Assembly (NCBI RefSeq): GCF_023204875.1
Contig: NZ_CP096247.1
Coordinates: 620,001 to 684,000, forward strand
DNA: 64,000 nt
Origin: Prevotella sp. E15-22
GTDB taxonomy: Bacteria > Bacteroidota > Bacteroidia > Bacteroidales > Bacteroidaceae
Direction of reading: 5' to 3'
Part shown: one piece after another, positions 39,743 to 49,379 of the stretch
How the letters are laid out: each line of letters begins with the position of its first letter
Position numbering within the stretch: position 1 is the stretch's first letter
Program-made: the position numbers and the translations under genes
Notes under the pieces: generated by a model
Databases searched by the model: none
Seen by the model: the letters and a program-made list of their open reading frames with translations, nothing else
What the model was told of the DNA's origin: nothing

Positions 39743-42109
39743 ATGTTTTTCATGAATCGTGTTTTCGTTTCCTCGATACTGTTGGTCCTGTTCCTTTTGA
39801 CAGCCAACGCTCAAGAGATGAGTCCAGATGCAGGAACCAACGGCCAATTTGAATGGCCATCAATAGACCATAATACATTGACCCAAAATGGCGTTACGAC
39901 ACGACTCGTAAATGGAAGGCCAGAAACAACGTTTTCTGTAACGGCATCGGCATCGGCCACTTATCCAGTTGACTTCTGGCTTATGGGCGTAAGGCATAGC
40001 AATGGAACATGTTCAAAGTACATGCTGAAGGTGGATAACGACTCTGTTGGAGAGATTCTCACTGACAGGGGCGACTGGTATTCTTATCAGCATGCTATCT
40101 ACCTGAGTGAGGGCGACCATCAAATCAGTCTTGTTGGCACCCTTGACGATGTGCCGAATGCAGAGCATGTGAGTAAAGGTAAGACCGTTATTACCTTCAA
40201 AGAACGATTGAATTCCGACACAGTCAGATATGCCCAAAGAAAGAATCACCAGAAACTGATAGAAGAAGAAAATGCGTCATTTCTCGAGGACTCGCTGTCG
40301 AGGGACTATCGTGTGATTAACTTCAATTTCAATGATGACGCACTGAAAGATACAATTCGACCCTCCACCGAATACAATGCCGAGCTCAACAAACAAGTGT
40401 TCTACTCTTTCTTCCGACTTGAGTATTTTCATGAAGGTCAGCATGTGAGTATGCGAACAAGTGGAACCACACTTAGCCACGCATTGAATCTGTTTAGCAT
40501 GGACGACCCATCTGTGCTGTCAAGAGTCGCCGTATCAGGACAAGCGGGTGAGGCATTGCTAAGCGTAGACATACCCCAGAGTGGTTTCTATTATGTCCTT
40601 TTACGTACAACCGACCCGTCAGAGTTTGGAACCTGCAATCTGTGCATTAACGAAGACAAGTGCTTTGACAATGTGCCTATATGCAGCTCCTCAACAGTGA
40701 TACAGCATCCTTTCACAGGGCTCCCTTGTTGCTATTTTGCCGTCAGTAAAAATGGCGATCCATTTATCTGCCTGATGGGAGAGGACGACCGTGTGGATGC
40801 CCACAACGACGATTATCCCTTTAATCCAGGAAAGTCCAATTACAATTGGGGCAAGAATGCTCGCATCAACAGGCCTTCAGGACAAAAAGGATGGCTGTTT
40901 ACGACAACAAAGTCATATCCCTGTCAGAGACTTCCGAAGTGTGATATCTATGTGGAATGTAGAAGTGCAGGAGTTGATACGATTAAATATCCAAATTTAA
41001 AGCCTGATGATGCGATTACTTCTCATTCTCCGTCGTATCTGTCAGAGTATTATAATTGCATCTCGTGGAGTGTTGGCGTATGGCGAGAATGGATTCAACC
41101 CATGGATAACAAAGAAAAATTTGATTCGTTTTATGCTCAATATGGTTATTGTCCAACAAATTCTGAATCATCTGCAACGATTGATATATGGATGAATAAC
41201 GATGGTGACATTCATGCATCTGTAAAATCAAAGGGACACAAATATTCTGCCGGATATGATTGGGAAAGCAAAATGGGACAAGGCATTAGACTTTTCCATC
41301 CTCGGAATGCCTTCCAAGGAGGAAAGTATGAAAAGGTTGTTGCGTATTACATGAAGGATAATAATATGGTTGTCCCATATCCAGGACCTGGTCCTGTTCT
41401 TGATTTCTCGTTTTCAGAATCAGAAATGACGCAAATTGACAATGGAATCAAGAAGATTCCAAACAATGTAAAGGATTTGTTCTGGAAAATGTATAATGAT
41501 TATCAGAATGATAGTTCTATTATGTATTTAAGCGATGCTCGAGACTTTGACAGAGCGCGAGTTTACAAGACATTGCTTAACTATTGCATTAATAATCCTA
41601 TCGTTATTAATTTCCTATACAAAGAGGCAAGTAAAAGAAGTGTCCTTCCTTTTAAATTATTGCAAGATTTAGCTGCAAGAATACACCCGGAGCTGGAGTC
41701 CTACGTGGAGGAATCATGTAAACACGTATGTGACAATGGGAAAGGAATAACTTCACTAAACGTTCAGGCTATGGAAATTCTATTGTCAAAAGCGCTGTTG
41801 GCGGGTGTTACTTCTTTAAAAGAAGTAGAAGATATCGCACAAAAGAACGTTTCCCAGCGTGAAATGATTTCCTTGTCTGTTACAGTACAAGAACAAACAG
41901 CCCATGTGTCCTTTGTTCTAAGTGAGAAGTCTGAAGTAAGTTTGATGTTGGTTGACTTGAACAGTTTTGAGAAGAAGGATATTATTAAGTCTCAGACACT
42001 TGAACCTGGCAAGCAAAGCGTCACCTTCCCAATAGAGAAATTTGGCTTATACTCTATTGGTCTTATTATAAATGGAGGACTTTATGATAAGAAATTCAAA
42101 GTTGAATAA
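39743..42109 (+). CDS. Secreted NCISW-motif protein (module copy 2)
   Basis: The product has 788 residues; the Met at 39752 (MNRVFVSSILLVLFLLTANA) gives the cleaner signal peptide. It is a full-length paralogue of the 35893 gene: RPETTFSVTASASATYPVDF, YNCISWSVGVWREW, IHASVKSKGHKYSAGYDWES and LFHPRNAF are all kept, as is the C-terminal sorting-like domain. Copy 1 is visibly richer in A/T codons than the first half of this copy, suggesting different histories despite the same layout. Confidence 0.7.
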   Translation: MFFMNRVFVSSILLVLFLLTANAQEMSPDAGTNGQFEWPSIDHNTLTQNGVTTRLVNGRPETTFSVTASASATYPVDFWLMGVRHSNGTCSKYMLKVDNDSVGEILTDRGDWYSYQHAIYLSEGDHQISLVGTLDDVPNAEHVSKGKTVITFKERLNSDTVRYAQRKNHQKLIEEENASFLEDSLSRDYRVINFNFNDDALKDTIRPSTEYNAELNKQVFYSFFRLEYFHEGQHVSMRTSGTTLSHALNLFSMDDPSVLSRVAVSGQAGEALLSVDIPQSGFYYVLLRTTDPSEFGTCNLCINEDKCFDNVPICSSSTVIQHPFTGLPCCYFAVSKNGDPFICLMGEDDRVDAHNDDYPFNPGKSNYNWGKNARINRPSGQKGWLFTTTKSYPCQRLPKCDIYVECRSAGVDTIKYPNLKPDDAITSHSPSYLSEYYNCISWSVGVWREWIQPMDNKEKFDSFYAQYGYCPTNSESSATIDIWMNNDGDIHASVKSKGHKYSAGYDWESKMGQGIRLFHPRNAFQGGKYEKVVAYYMKDNNMVVPYPGPGPVLDFSFSESEMTQIDNGIKKIPNNVKDLFWKMYNDYQNDSSIMYLSDARDFDRARVYKTLLNYCINNPIVINFLYKEASKRSVLPFKLLQDLAARIHPELESYVEESCKHVCDNGKGITSLNVQAMEILLSKALLAGVTSLKEVEDIAQKNVSQREMISLSVTVQEQTAHVSFVLSEKSEVSLMLVDLNSFEKKDIIKSQTLEPGKQSVTFPIEKFGLYSIGLIINGGLYDKKFKVE

Positions 42110-42118
42110 TAATGTACT

Positions 42119-43351
42119 ATGATTATGAGAAAATATCTGTTACTTGCTCTTTTGACAGCTACTTCTTTTATTGGATTGCAGGCCAGGCATTATCCTGTCG
42201 TGACCATTCATTCAGTGAAATGCATTGAGCACAATGATACAAGCATCTACATCCTTATGCAGAAAGGTGTTGAGGTTATCAATAAATCAACAGGCAAAAG
42301 AACAGTCTATGATTTGTCGACTGGCTATTTTGAAGAGCAGCGTGATGTTTACGAAATCACGAGACCTTATGGAGGTATCGGTCTGAACGCCTTGGCAATA
42401 AGGCCAGACACCATCTGGGTGGGTAGCAATGATGGCGTATTGACCAGCATTACTGATGGCAGGGCTGACACTACTGTGCATTATGCAAACCTTGATGAAA
42501 ACAAGGTGAATGATTTAATATGGCCAATAGGCATAAACAGTATTGTCTTTGATTCAAACGGAACCATGGTTATAGGCGGAGATAATTGTATTTCCGTTAT
42601 CTACCGCTCAGGAGAGGAACAGACGTTGGTTTTTCCAAGTTGTGACTCTGGAAACGAAATATGGCAGATGGTGGTAGACCACAATGATGATATTTGGATA
42701 TCTTCCATAGATGCTGGAAGTGGCAATAGTCTGATGAGATATCACGTAGGAGGTGACTTGGAGGTTGTTAGCCACAGAAACGCGCCCTTTAGTTCTAAGG
42801 GTGTCTCTGGCATGACCTTTGACAATGATGGGAATTTGTGGTTTGGCAGTACTCATCATGACACAATTGACAATGGGGAAATCGTAGTTAGAGCCAAATT
42901 GCTGAAATACGATGGTCATAACTATGCGAGTTATGATGTTGGTACAGGGTGGGAAACGCCCATATCCGTGAAATGTGATAGTCAAGGACGAATCTGGTTC
43001 TTGCCACGAGCTCGTACTGACTATAGTAGCCTGATTGGCCAGTGTTATTCCAAAGGTCCCCTTTGCTGTTTCGACCATGGTGTGATAACCCGCTATGAAT
43101 GGGATGTGGAGACAGGATACTGCTATTGCGTGGATGTGGATAGCGACTCCGTCTATATTGGCACAGACAATGGTGTGTTGGTGTTCTCTGATGGCTCATT
43201 CCACTGGCTGAATGACACTGAAGCAGGCGTTTCAGAGCCAACCGTAAACAAGAGCATATCATCACCAACCTTCGACCTCCAGGGCCGCCCCATTCAAGGC
43301 TCGCCCAAGCATGGGGTGTATATCCAGAATGGGAAGAAGGTGATGAGGTGA
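42119..43351 (+). CDS. Secreted beta-propeller protein (module copy 2)
   Basis: The product has 410 residues (the start may be the second Met). Signal peptide KYLLLALLTATSFIGLQA. Same repeats and same tail (FDLQGRPIQGSPKHGVYIQN, GKKVMR) as the 38282 gene. The last ~280 bases of the two genes are nearly identical, while the earlier parts have diverged. It lies 9 bases after the preceding gene and ends before a terminator. Confidence 0.7.
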   Translation: MIMRKYLLLALLTATSFIGLQARHYPVVTIHSVKCIEHNDTSIYILMQKGVEVINKSTGKRTVYDLSTGYFEEQRDVYEITRPYGGIGLNALAIRPDTIWVGSNDGVLTSITDGRADTTVHYANLDENKVNDLIWPIGINSIVFDSNGTMVIGGDNCISVIYRSGEEQTLVFPSCDSGNEIWQMVVDHNDDIWISSIDAGSGNSLMRYHVGGDLEVVSHRNAPFSSKGVSGMTFDNDGNLWFGSTHHDTIDNGEIVVRAKLLKYDGHNYASYDVGTGWETPISVKCDSQGRIWFLPRARTDYSSLIGQCYSKGPLCCFDHGVITRYEWDVETGYCYCVDVDSDSVYIGTDNGVLVFSDGSFHWLNDTEAGVSEPTVNKSISSPTFDLQGRPIQGSPKHGVYIQNGKKVMR

Positions 43352-43396
43352 GAGAGAAGCATTAAATATACACACCGATAGGACAAAAGTATACAA

Positions 43397-43439
43397 AAAG
43401 GCGGCAGGAAAGCAAAAACCACTTTCTTGTCGCCTCTTT
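43397..43439 (+). terminator. Intrinsic terminator after module copy 2
   Basis: AAAGGCGGCAGGAAAG pairs with CTTTCTTGTCGCCTCTTT (G-T pairs, one bulge), followed by a long T-run. Confidence 0.8.
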
Positions 43440-43453
43440 GTTTCTTTTTTTTG

Positions 43454-43461
43454 TACCTTTG
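43454..43461 (+). promoter_or_regulatory. -7 promoter element of the GH30 gene
   Basis: TACCTTTG, 24 bases before the start at 43486. It makes the earlier in-frame start at 43438 impossible for this transcript. Confidence 0.7.
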
Positions 43462-43485
43462 CAGCAAAATCTCAATAATAAACCA

Positions 43486-45027
43486 ATGAAACGATTACTA
43501 CTTTCATCCATCCTTGGATTGGCAATGGCAACGACTGCTCAGGCAGCTACGGTTACCGTTACAGTGAAAGATACGCGCTATCAGACCGTCACAGGTTTTG
43601 GCGCAGCCTGCTGTGATGGCGCTATGTGTCCCTTCGGCACAGACACAAACCCAGTGAAACTGCTCTATGGTCCTACGTCGAAGATTGGACTGAACATTAT
43701 GCGTATGGAGATTTCGCCCAACTTCGTTGGCGATGTGGTGGTGCCTGAATGGAACAACTACGATACACCCTACGACTGGAAGGGCTCGCTGCCCTCGGCC
43801 AAGATTGTGAAGCAGCGTGGCGGCATCGTGTTTGGCACACCATGGTCGCCTCCAGGAGAATACAAAACGAACGGATCGGCGCAGGGTGGCAACGCTGACG
43901 ATCAGGGTAATATTCGCGCTGAGTTACGCGAGGACTGCTATGGCAAGTTCTTCCCTTGGCTCAACACCTTCCTGGCCTATATGAAGAAGAATGGTGTGAA
44001 TGTGGATGCTGTGTCGATTCAGAACGAGCCTGACTGGTGGGTGAACTACTCTGGATGTCTGTATACACCTGAGCAGCAGTTGAAGCTGGTGAAAGAGAAT
44101 GCCCACATGCTGGATCGTGAGACCTATCCTGGCGTGCGACTGATCAGTGCCGAGCCCTTGGGTTTCGACCCCAAATACAGTAATAAACTGCTCAACGATA
44201 CCACTGCCCGTAAGTATATCGACATCATTGCGGGCCACCTCTATGGACATCCACCCTTGGGCAATATGAGGAGTGCCAACACTGCGGCATCGAAATATGG
44301 CAAGGAGGTGTGGATGACGGAGCACTCTGTGTCGGACAATATCCAGAACCGACTGCCCACATGGCATGAGCAACTGCTCTTTGCTGAGGAGCTTAACGAG
44401 TGTATGCTCTCTGGCTGCACAGGTTATATCTATTGGTATATGCGTGCCCACTGGGCTTTCGTGAGTACTGGCGAGGCGAAGTATGGCGCTGAGAACAAGG
44501 TGAAGAACAGGCTGTTGCCGCGTGCCTTCGTAATGTCGCACTTCTCGAAGTATGTCACAGGCTCTACGCGTCTGGCCACTACACCCACGATGAATCCTAA
44601 CACGCAGGAGGCTCCCAAGGAGTATTCTGCCTATGTCAAGGACGACACCACGCTGATTGTGATGGCTATTGACACCACCAAGACGGCCTACGACATGAAG
44701 TTGAAGTTGCCTTTCTACGTGAAGAGTGGTAAGCATATCCTGTCGACAGGCAACGAGACTGACAGTCTTTGTCAGGAGCGCCCCATAACCATTGATATGC
44801 CTACGAAGGAACTGGTGGTGAAGATGCCTGCGCGCAGTCTGAATACTTATATCTTTACCATCGACCCAGGTGCCGCAGCCATCAACGAAGTGGCCGAGAA
44901 GCAAGAAAAAAAGGCCACCGTAGTGGCCTATTACGACTTGCATGGACGTCGCTTGGATTCGCCTCGTGGACTCTGTGTGGAACGTATGTCTGACGGCTCC
45001 TCCAAGGTTGTCTACATGAAAGACTGA
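43486..45027 (+). CDS. Glycoside hydrolase family 30 (xylanase-like), secreted
   Basis: The product has 513 residues with signal peptide MKRLLLSSILGLAMATTAQA. It follows GH30 closely: VTGFGAACCDGAMC at the start of the barrel, TPWSPPGEYKTNG, acid/base Glu181 in SIQNEPDWW and nucleophile Glu279 in EVWMTEHSV, then YIYWYMRAHW. The layout suggests the glucuronoxylanase subgroup (GH30_8), with a C-terminal beta-sandwich. The final residues carry a YYDLHGRRLDSPRGLCVERM tail similar to neighbouring secreted proteins. Monocistronic. Confidence 0.85.
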   Translation: MKRLLLSSILGLAMATTAQAATVTVTVKDTRYQTVTGFGAACCDGAMCPFGTDTNPVKLLYGPTSKIGLNIMRMEISPNFVGDVVVPEWNNYDTPYDWKGSLPSAKIVKQRGGIVFGTPWSPPGEYKTNGSAQGGNADDQGNIRAELREDCYGKFFPWLNTFLAYMKKNGVNVDAVSIQNEPDWWVNYSGCLYTPEQQLKLVKENAHMLDRETYPGVRLISAEPLGFDPKYSNKLLNDTTARKYIDIIAGHLYGHPPLGNMRSANTAASKYGKEVWMTEHSVSDNIQNRLPTWHEQLLFAEELNECMLSGCTGYIYWYMRAHWAFVSTGEAKYGAENKVKNRLLPRAFVMSHFSKYVTGSTRLATTPTMNPNTQEAPKEYSAYVKDDTTLIVMAIDTTKTAYDMKLKLPFYVKSGKHILSTGNETDSLCQERPITIDMPTKELVVKMPARSLNTYIFTIDPGAAAINEVAEKQEKKATVVAYYDLHGRRLDSPRGLCVERMSDGSSKVVYMKD

Positions 45028-45064
45028 AAATTGTAGTATTGTAGTATATTAGTGATTGCTCAAC

Positions 45065-47128
45065 TCAGTTCAATGAGATACAGAGCATGGTAAGGTCATC
45101 GCTGGGAATTGCATCCTGGCGATGATTTTTCACCTCTGTTTCCAGTCGCTCAATAATCTGCTTTGTAGATGCGAAGCGGTTATCGCGCAGAATGCTGAGC
45201 ATGTGGTCGTCGCCCAACTGCTGCTGCTCTGGGTTCTCGGCCTCGTTCAGTCCATCGGTATATACCAGCAGTTGCTGACCCTTGATGGTGTCAATCTCCT
45301 CGCCGATATACTCGAGGTCGGGCCACAGGCCGATGGGGGCGTTCGACTCCATCTCAAGGAAATGGGCATCCTGGGTGCCACAGCCAATGACGGGGGGATT
45401 GTGGCCTGCATTACAGAAATGGAGATGACCCGTCTGCATGTCGAGTCGACCTACGAACATGGTGACAAACATGCCGTTTACGTTGTCCTCGCCTGATAGT
45501 TCCTTGTTCATGATGGTACAGATCTCGGCTGGCATTAGGGCCTCGTCGGCCAGGGTGTGGAACAGGCGGGTGACCTGCGCCATGAACAGGGAGGCAGGAA
45601 TGCCTTTGCCTGACACGTCGCCAACAGCAAAATAGAGTTTGTTGTCGATGATGACATAACCGTAAAGATCACCACCCACCTCTTTGGCAGGCTCCATCAG
45701 AGCGTGCATGTCGAGTCCGTTGTGCTGTGGGAACACGTGGGGCACCATTGACATCTGGATATCGCGGGCAATACGTAACTCGTTCTCGATACGCTCCTGA
45801 ACGGCTTTTACCTCGGCCAGTCGGCGACTGTGACGGCGGTTGCGGATGGTGTAGGTGATGAAGAAGCCAATGACCAGTACGAGGAAGATGGAGAGTCCCC
45901 AGGTGCGCTGCAGGATGATGCGCTCCTCCTGCTCAATGATCTTTTCCTCTTTCTTCAGCGAGGCATAGATATGGCCCAGCTTACTGCCCTCGTCGTGCAT
46001 GTAGTTGGTGAGGGTGGAGTCGAGTGTCTCGCAGATCTTGGTGGCCTGCACCAGGGCTGAGTCGCGACAGCCGGCGTGGAGGTTGGCCTCGAATTTTGGC
46101 AGATAGTACTCGTGAATCCAGTCGAGCGAGATGCTGGGACTATAAACGGCCAAGGCCTTGTCCAGCGACTGGAACATCACGGCGGCCTCTCTGTAGCGAT
46201 GGTTGGCCGACAGATAGAACGCACGGTTGATGCGGCCGATGATGGTGTGGGCCATGTCACTCTTCAGGTAGTTGCTATAGGCCTCGGCTGCCTCTTCTGG
46301 GCGACCCAGGTTCTCCATGGCAATCGCCTTACAGATTTGCGCGCCAGCCAGATAGCCTTCAACATACTGGGTTGTGATATGTGGCATGTTCTTGAACTCG
46401 GCCGAATTATAATAGGCCTCGGCTGTGTCCTCGCAGCGCTTCACCCAGGGCAGCACACGCTCGTACTCGCCGCTGGTGGTATAGGCACGGATGATAATCT
46501 CGAACAGCTCGAAATGGCGTGGATACCATTCTGCCTGGCGCAGTACGCTCGACTGCATGTCGCACGAGAGCTGGTAGAACTCCTGGAATTGCTTTTCTGC
46601 CTCGTCGTAATCGCCTGTGGCCACCATGCCATCGCCAATAAAGGTGCCCAGGCGAATGTAGCTCTCAAGTGCCATCTGGTCGGTCTGTGCCTCTTCGAGC
46701 GTGAAGCGCTGAAGGGCATCGATGGCTGTGAGCATGGACTTCTCAATATGTCCCTGATAGCGTTGGATCATGGTCAGCTCGGAAGCTGCGTTTATCTGGA
46801 ACAAACGCTCCAGCGAGTCTTCTGAACCATCCTTTAGTATTTCCTGGAAGATGGGAACGGCTGTGTTGAACTTGTGATACTTGCTGCACAGAGCGAAGGC
46901 ATGATAGAACTTCCTGCACAGGTCGGAAATCTCGCCAGCCTCGTACAGACTGTCGCCACGCTGTTCCATCTTGTCGTTGTCGTAGGGTTTTAACAAGGTA
47001 TAGACGATGTCATCTTTCATTTGGTAGTCTTGATTGTGCTGGCACGAGGTGCTGAGGGTCAAGACTAATGTGAAAAACAAACTGCAAATTGTCAGTTCAC
47101 GATAACTTTTCTTTAAAAACGTTTTCAT
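45065..47128 (-). CDS. Membrane-anchored SpoIIE-type protein phosphatase with TPR sensor region
   Basis: The product has 687 residues. The N-terminus has a hydrophobic signal with lipobox LSTSC, then a long region of TPR-like helices (about 40-400) predicted outside the membrane, a membrane helix (GLSIFLVLVIGFFITYTIRN), a coiled linker and a PP2C/SpoIIE domain: IARDIQMSMVP, EVGGDLYGYV, VGDVSGKGIPASLFMAQ, FCNAGHNPPV, LLVYTDGLNEA and SDDLTMLCISL. The metal-binding aspartates are present. Such enzymes dephosphorylate STAS-domain proteins in partner-switching systems. Confidence 0.9.
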   Translation of the reverse strand: MKTFLKKSYRELTICSLFFTLVLTLSTSCQHNQDYQMKDDIVYTLLKPYDNDKMEQRGDSLYEAGEISDLCRKFYHAFALCSKYHKFNTAVPIFQEILKDGSEDSLERLFQINAASELTMIQRYQGHIEKSMLTAIDALQRFTLEEAQTDQMALESYIRLGTFIGDGMVATGDYDEAEKQFQEFYQLSCDMQSSVLRQAEWYPRHFELFEIIIRAYTTSGEYERVLPWVKRCEDTAEAYYNSAEFKNMPHITTQYVEGYLAGAQICKAIAMENLGRPEEAAEAYSNYLKSDMAHTIIGRINRAFYLSANHRYREAAVMFQSLDKALAVYSPSISLDWIHEYYLPKFEANLHAGCRDSALVQATKICETLDSTLTNYMHDEGSKLGHIYASLKKEEKIIEQEERIILQRTWGLSIFLVLVIGFFITYTIRNRRHSRRLAEVKAVQERIENELRIARDIQMSMVPHVFPQHNGLDMHALMEPAKEVGGDLYGYVIIDNKLYFAVGDVSGKGIPASLFMAQVTRLFHTLADEALMPAEICTIMNKELSGEDNVNGMFVTMFVGRLDMQTGHLHFCNAGHNPPVIGCGTQDAHFLEMESNAPIGLWPDLEYIGEEIDTIKGQQLLVYTDGLNEAENPEQQQLGDDHMLSILRDNRFASTKQIIERLETEVKNHRQDAIPSDDLTMLCISLN

Positions 47129-47304
47129 GTCGGTTGTGGAGTCTCTTATTTTTGGGGTGCAAAATTAGTGAATTATCTGCAAATAACAGCATCATTTTAT
47201 GCTTTTCTGATCCTTTGAAAAAGTAATTTCTACAAACTGTAGAACTATTTATAACTTTTTGTATAACAGATTGTTACATTGCGTATTTTTTGAGGTTGAA
47301 GTAC

Positions 47305-47336
47305 AAAAAAAGGCTACCCGCAGGTAGCCTTTTTTT
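47305..47336. terminator. Intrinsic terminator of the GH97 gene
   Basis: AAAAAAAGGCTACC-CGCA-GGTAGCCTTTTTTT, a perfect 14-bp stem with T-runs on both strands, just after the minus-strand GH97 stop. Confidence 0.95.
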
Positions 47337-47362
47337 GTATGTTGATATGTTTGTTGGCTTAC

Positions 47363-49294
47363 TTAGTAAATCAGGAAGCCGCCATTGGGCTGCATGGTGA
47401 CGTTTGCTTTACCTTTTTTGAGTTTTGCAGGGGTAATAGCGGTGCCAGTGATGCGACCCTTCTTGTCTGCCTGATCAGTGAACTGCTTGGTGAGACTGTA
47501 GTCAGAGAGGTTAAGCATCAGCGTCAGTGGCGTCTTCTGGGCATTCAGACCAGCAATATACCACTTGTCGCCATGACGACGGGCCAGCACCACATAGCGA
47601 CCAGGATAGCCGTCGATGAAGCGTGTCTCGTCCCAGGTGGTGGGGATATCCTTCAGCAGGTCGAGCTCGTGCTGGGGCAACTCCTGCAGGTTGTTGGGCT
47701 GCATGGCCACACACTGGATGGCGGTCTGCATGATATAAGCCGAGGCAATCTCGAAGGCATCAGTGGTCTTGCGCGTGTGGCGACTCTTATTGTCTGGTGA
47801 CAGGTATTTGTTCATGATGACGCCACCCCAGTCCATGGTGCCCACAGCATTGCGGCAGAAGGGATGCAGGGTGAGGTCGAAGGCCTGACGGATGGCTGCG
47901 CCCTCGTTGAAATAGACATTCTCGCTGGCGAGGACGGCCTCGCTGGCCACATAGTTGGGATACATGCGCTCCCAGCCGCGAGGCAGGGTGCAGCCGTGGA
48001 AGATGCACTGGATGCCATAACGGTTGGCATCGAAGAGGATATCCTCGTAGAGTTTCATGGTCTCTTGCTTGTCGCCGCCGAAGAAGTCGACCTTGATGCC
48101 CTTCACGCCAATGCTCTTCAGCCAGGCCATCTCGCGGTCGCGTGCAATACTGTTGTCCAGGCAGTTGCGAGGTGTCTGGGGTGCGTCGTTCTCATGGCCG
48201 TTGGAGTTGTACCACAGCATCAGTGACACGCCTTTCGACTGGGCGTACTTCGAGAGCTCGGCCATGCGGTCGCGACCGATGTTCTGGTCCCACCAGTTGT
48301 CCACCAGGCAGAACTCATAGCCCATGGCCGATGCCAAGTCGATGAACTTCACCTGGTCGTCGTAGTTGATGGAGTTGTCCTGCCAGATGAGCCACGACCA
48401 GGTGTAGCGACCTGCACCATACTGCTGTGAGGGCTCGTAGAGGGGCTCCACCACATCATAGGCAACGGTGGTTTCGACAATGGGTTTCAGCGAGGTGCCC
48501 ACGGTGATGGTGCGCCAGGGTGTTTGGCCAGGCAGGGCGATGCCTGCGGTGGCTGTGCCGTTGCCGTTGTTTTCGCCTGTCATGGGATAGGCAATGGTAT
48601 AGGGATAATCGCTGAGGTGCGAGCCGCAATAGTGACTGTCGACACCCGTCTCAGAGATGAGTAGCCAGCCCTGGGGGGCATGGAACAGACAAGGGAAGGT
48701 ATAGCCTTGGCCATACTGCGAGCGGGCCGTCATGGCACCGTCGATGCTGTAGCCTTCTTCGTAGCTGGGCTTGGTGCGTTCCCATCCCACCATGGCACTG
48801 CTCTGGGGGGTGATAAACGTGGTGGTGCCATCGGGCAGACGGAAGGCTGTGCTCTCTTTCTCGATGACGGCGCACTTGGGATTGTCGTTCTTCTGACGGG
48901 GGATGAGGTAGCGGAAGGCTACGTCGTTGTTGCTCACTGAGAACTCGGCCGACATCTTCTGACCTTTAGCGTTCTCGAAGTCGACGGTGAGCTGCTCGGC
49001 TACGTAGTGCATCTTCGACTGCTTCACCTGGCGCATCTCGTAAGTACGGTCGGCATGGGTGGTCTTGGTGCCTGTAATGGTGAGCTTCTGGGTGAAGTCG
49101 CCAAAGTTGGCCTTGAAACCCAGGGCCGATGGCAACAGCATCTGATGGCCGTCGAGGGTGACGGCATAGGTGGCCTGCTGACCTTCGTCGTTGATGGTGA
49201 CAACAAGTTTTCCGTTGGGTGAGGTGACAGTAGCCTCGCGAGCCACAACTGCCGTTGGGAGCAGCAGGGCCATAGAAATCAATAGTTTCTTCAT
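47363..49294 (-). CDS. Glycoside hydrolase family 97 (SusB-like alpha-galactosidase/glucosidase)
   Basis: The product has 643 residues from the Met at 49294, which begins the signal peptide MKKLLISMALLLPTAVVA; an upstream Met would lie across the promoter. The N-terminal beta-supersandwich (SPNGKLVVTINDEGQQATYA) is followed by the barrel with WSWLIWQDNSINYDDQVKFI, LMLWYNSNGHEND and KGIKVDFFGGDKQ. The Asp in KVDFF sits where I recall retaining alpha-galactosidases of the family having their nucleophile (inference). ENVYFNEG and a C-terminal sandwich complete the fold. Periplasmic oligosaccharide breakdown. Confidence 0.9.
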   Translation of the reverse strand: MKKLLISMALLLPTAVVAREATVTSPNGKLVVTINDEGQQATYAVTLDGHQMLLPSALGFKANFGDFTQKLTITGTKTTHADRTYEMRQVKQSKMHYVAEQLTVDFENAKGQKMSAEFSVSNNDVAFRYLIPRQKNDNPKCAVIEKESTAFRLPDGTTTFITPQSSAMVGWERTKPSYEEGYSIDGAMTARSQYGQGYTFPCLFHAPQGWLLISETGVDSHYCGSHLSDYPYTIAYPMTGENNGNGTATAGIALPGQTPWRTITVGTSLKPIVETTVAYDVVEPLYEPSQQYGAGRYTWSWLIWQDNSINYDDQVKFIDLASAMGYEFCLVDNWWDQNIGRDRMAELSKYAQSKGVSLMLWYNSNGHENDAPQTPRNCLDNSIARDREMAWLKSIGVKGIKVDFFGGDKQETMKLYEDILFDANRYGIQCIFHGCTLPRGWERMYPNYVASEAVLASENVYFNEGAAIRQAFDLTLHPFCRNAVGTMDWGGVIMNKYLSPDNKSRHTRKTTDAFEIASAYIMQTAIQCVAMQPNNLQELPQHELDLLKDIPTTWDETRFIDGYPGRYVVLARRHGDKWYIAGLNAQKTPLTLMLNLSDYSLTKQFTDQADKKGRITGTAITPAKLKKGKANVTMQPNGGFLIY

Positions 49295-49325
49295 CTTAGG
49301 TTCTTTTATTTTCGTTGGTTTTGCA

Positions 49326-49376
49326 TGCAAAGGTACGAAATAATTCTGAATTACGAAATAATTTCGTACCTTTGCA
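49326..49376. promoter_or_regulatory. Symmetrical divergent promoter of the GH97 and trmO genes
   Basis: TGCAAAGGTACGAAAT (49326-49341) and its exact complement (49361-49376) face outward, each containing a -7 TACCTTTG box for its own gene. Confidence 0.8.
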
Positions 49377-49379
49377 CAC

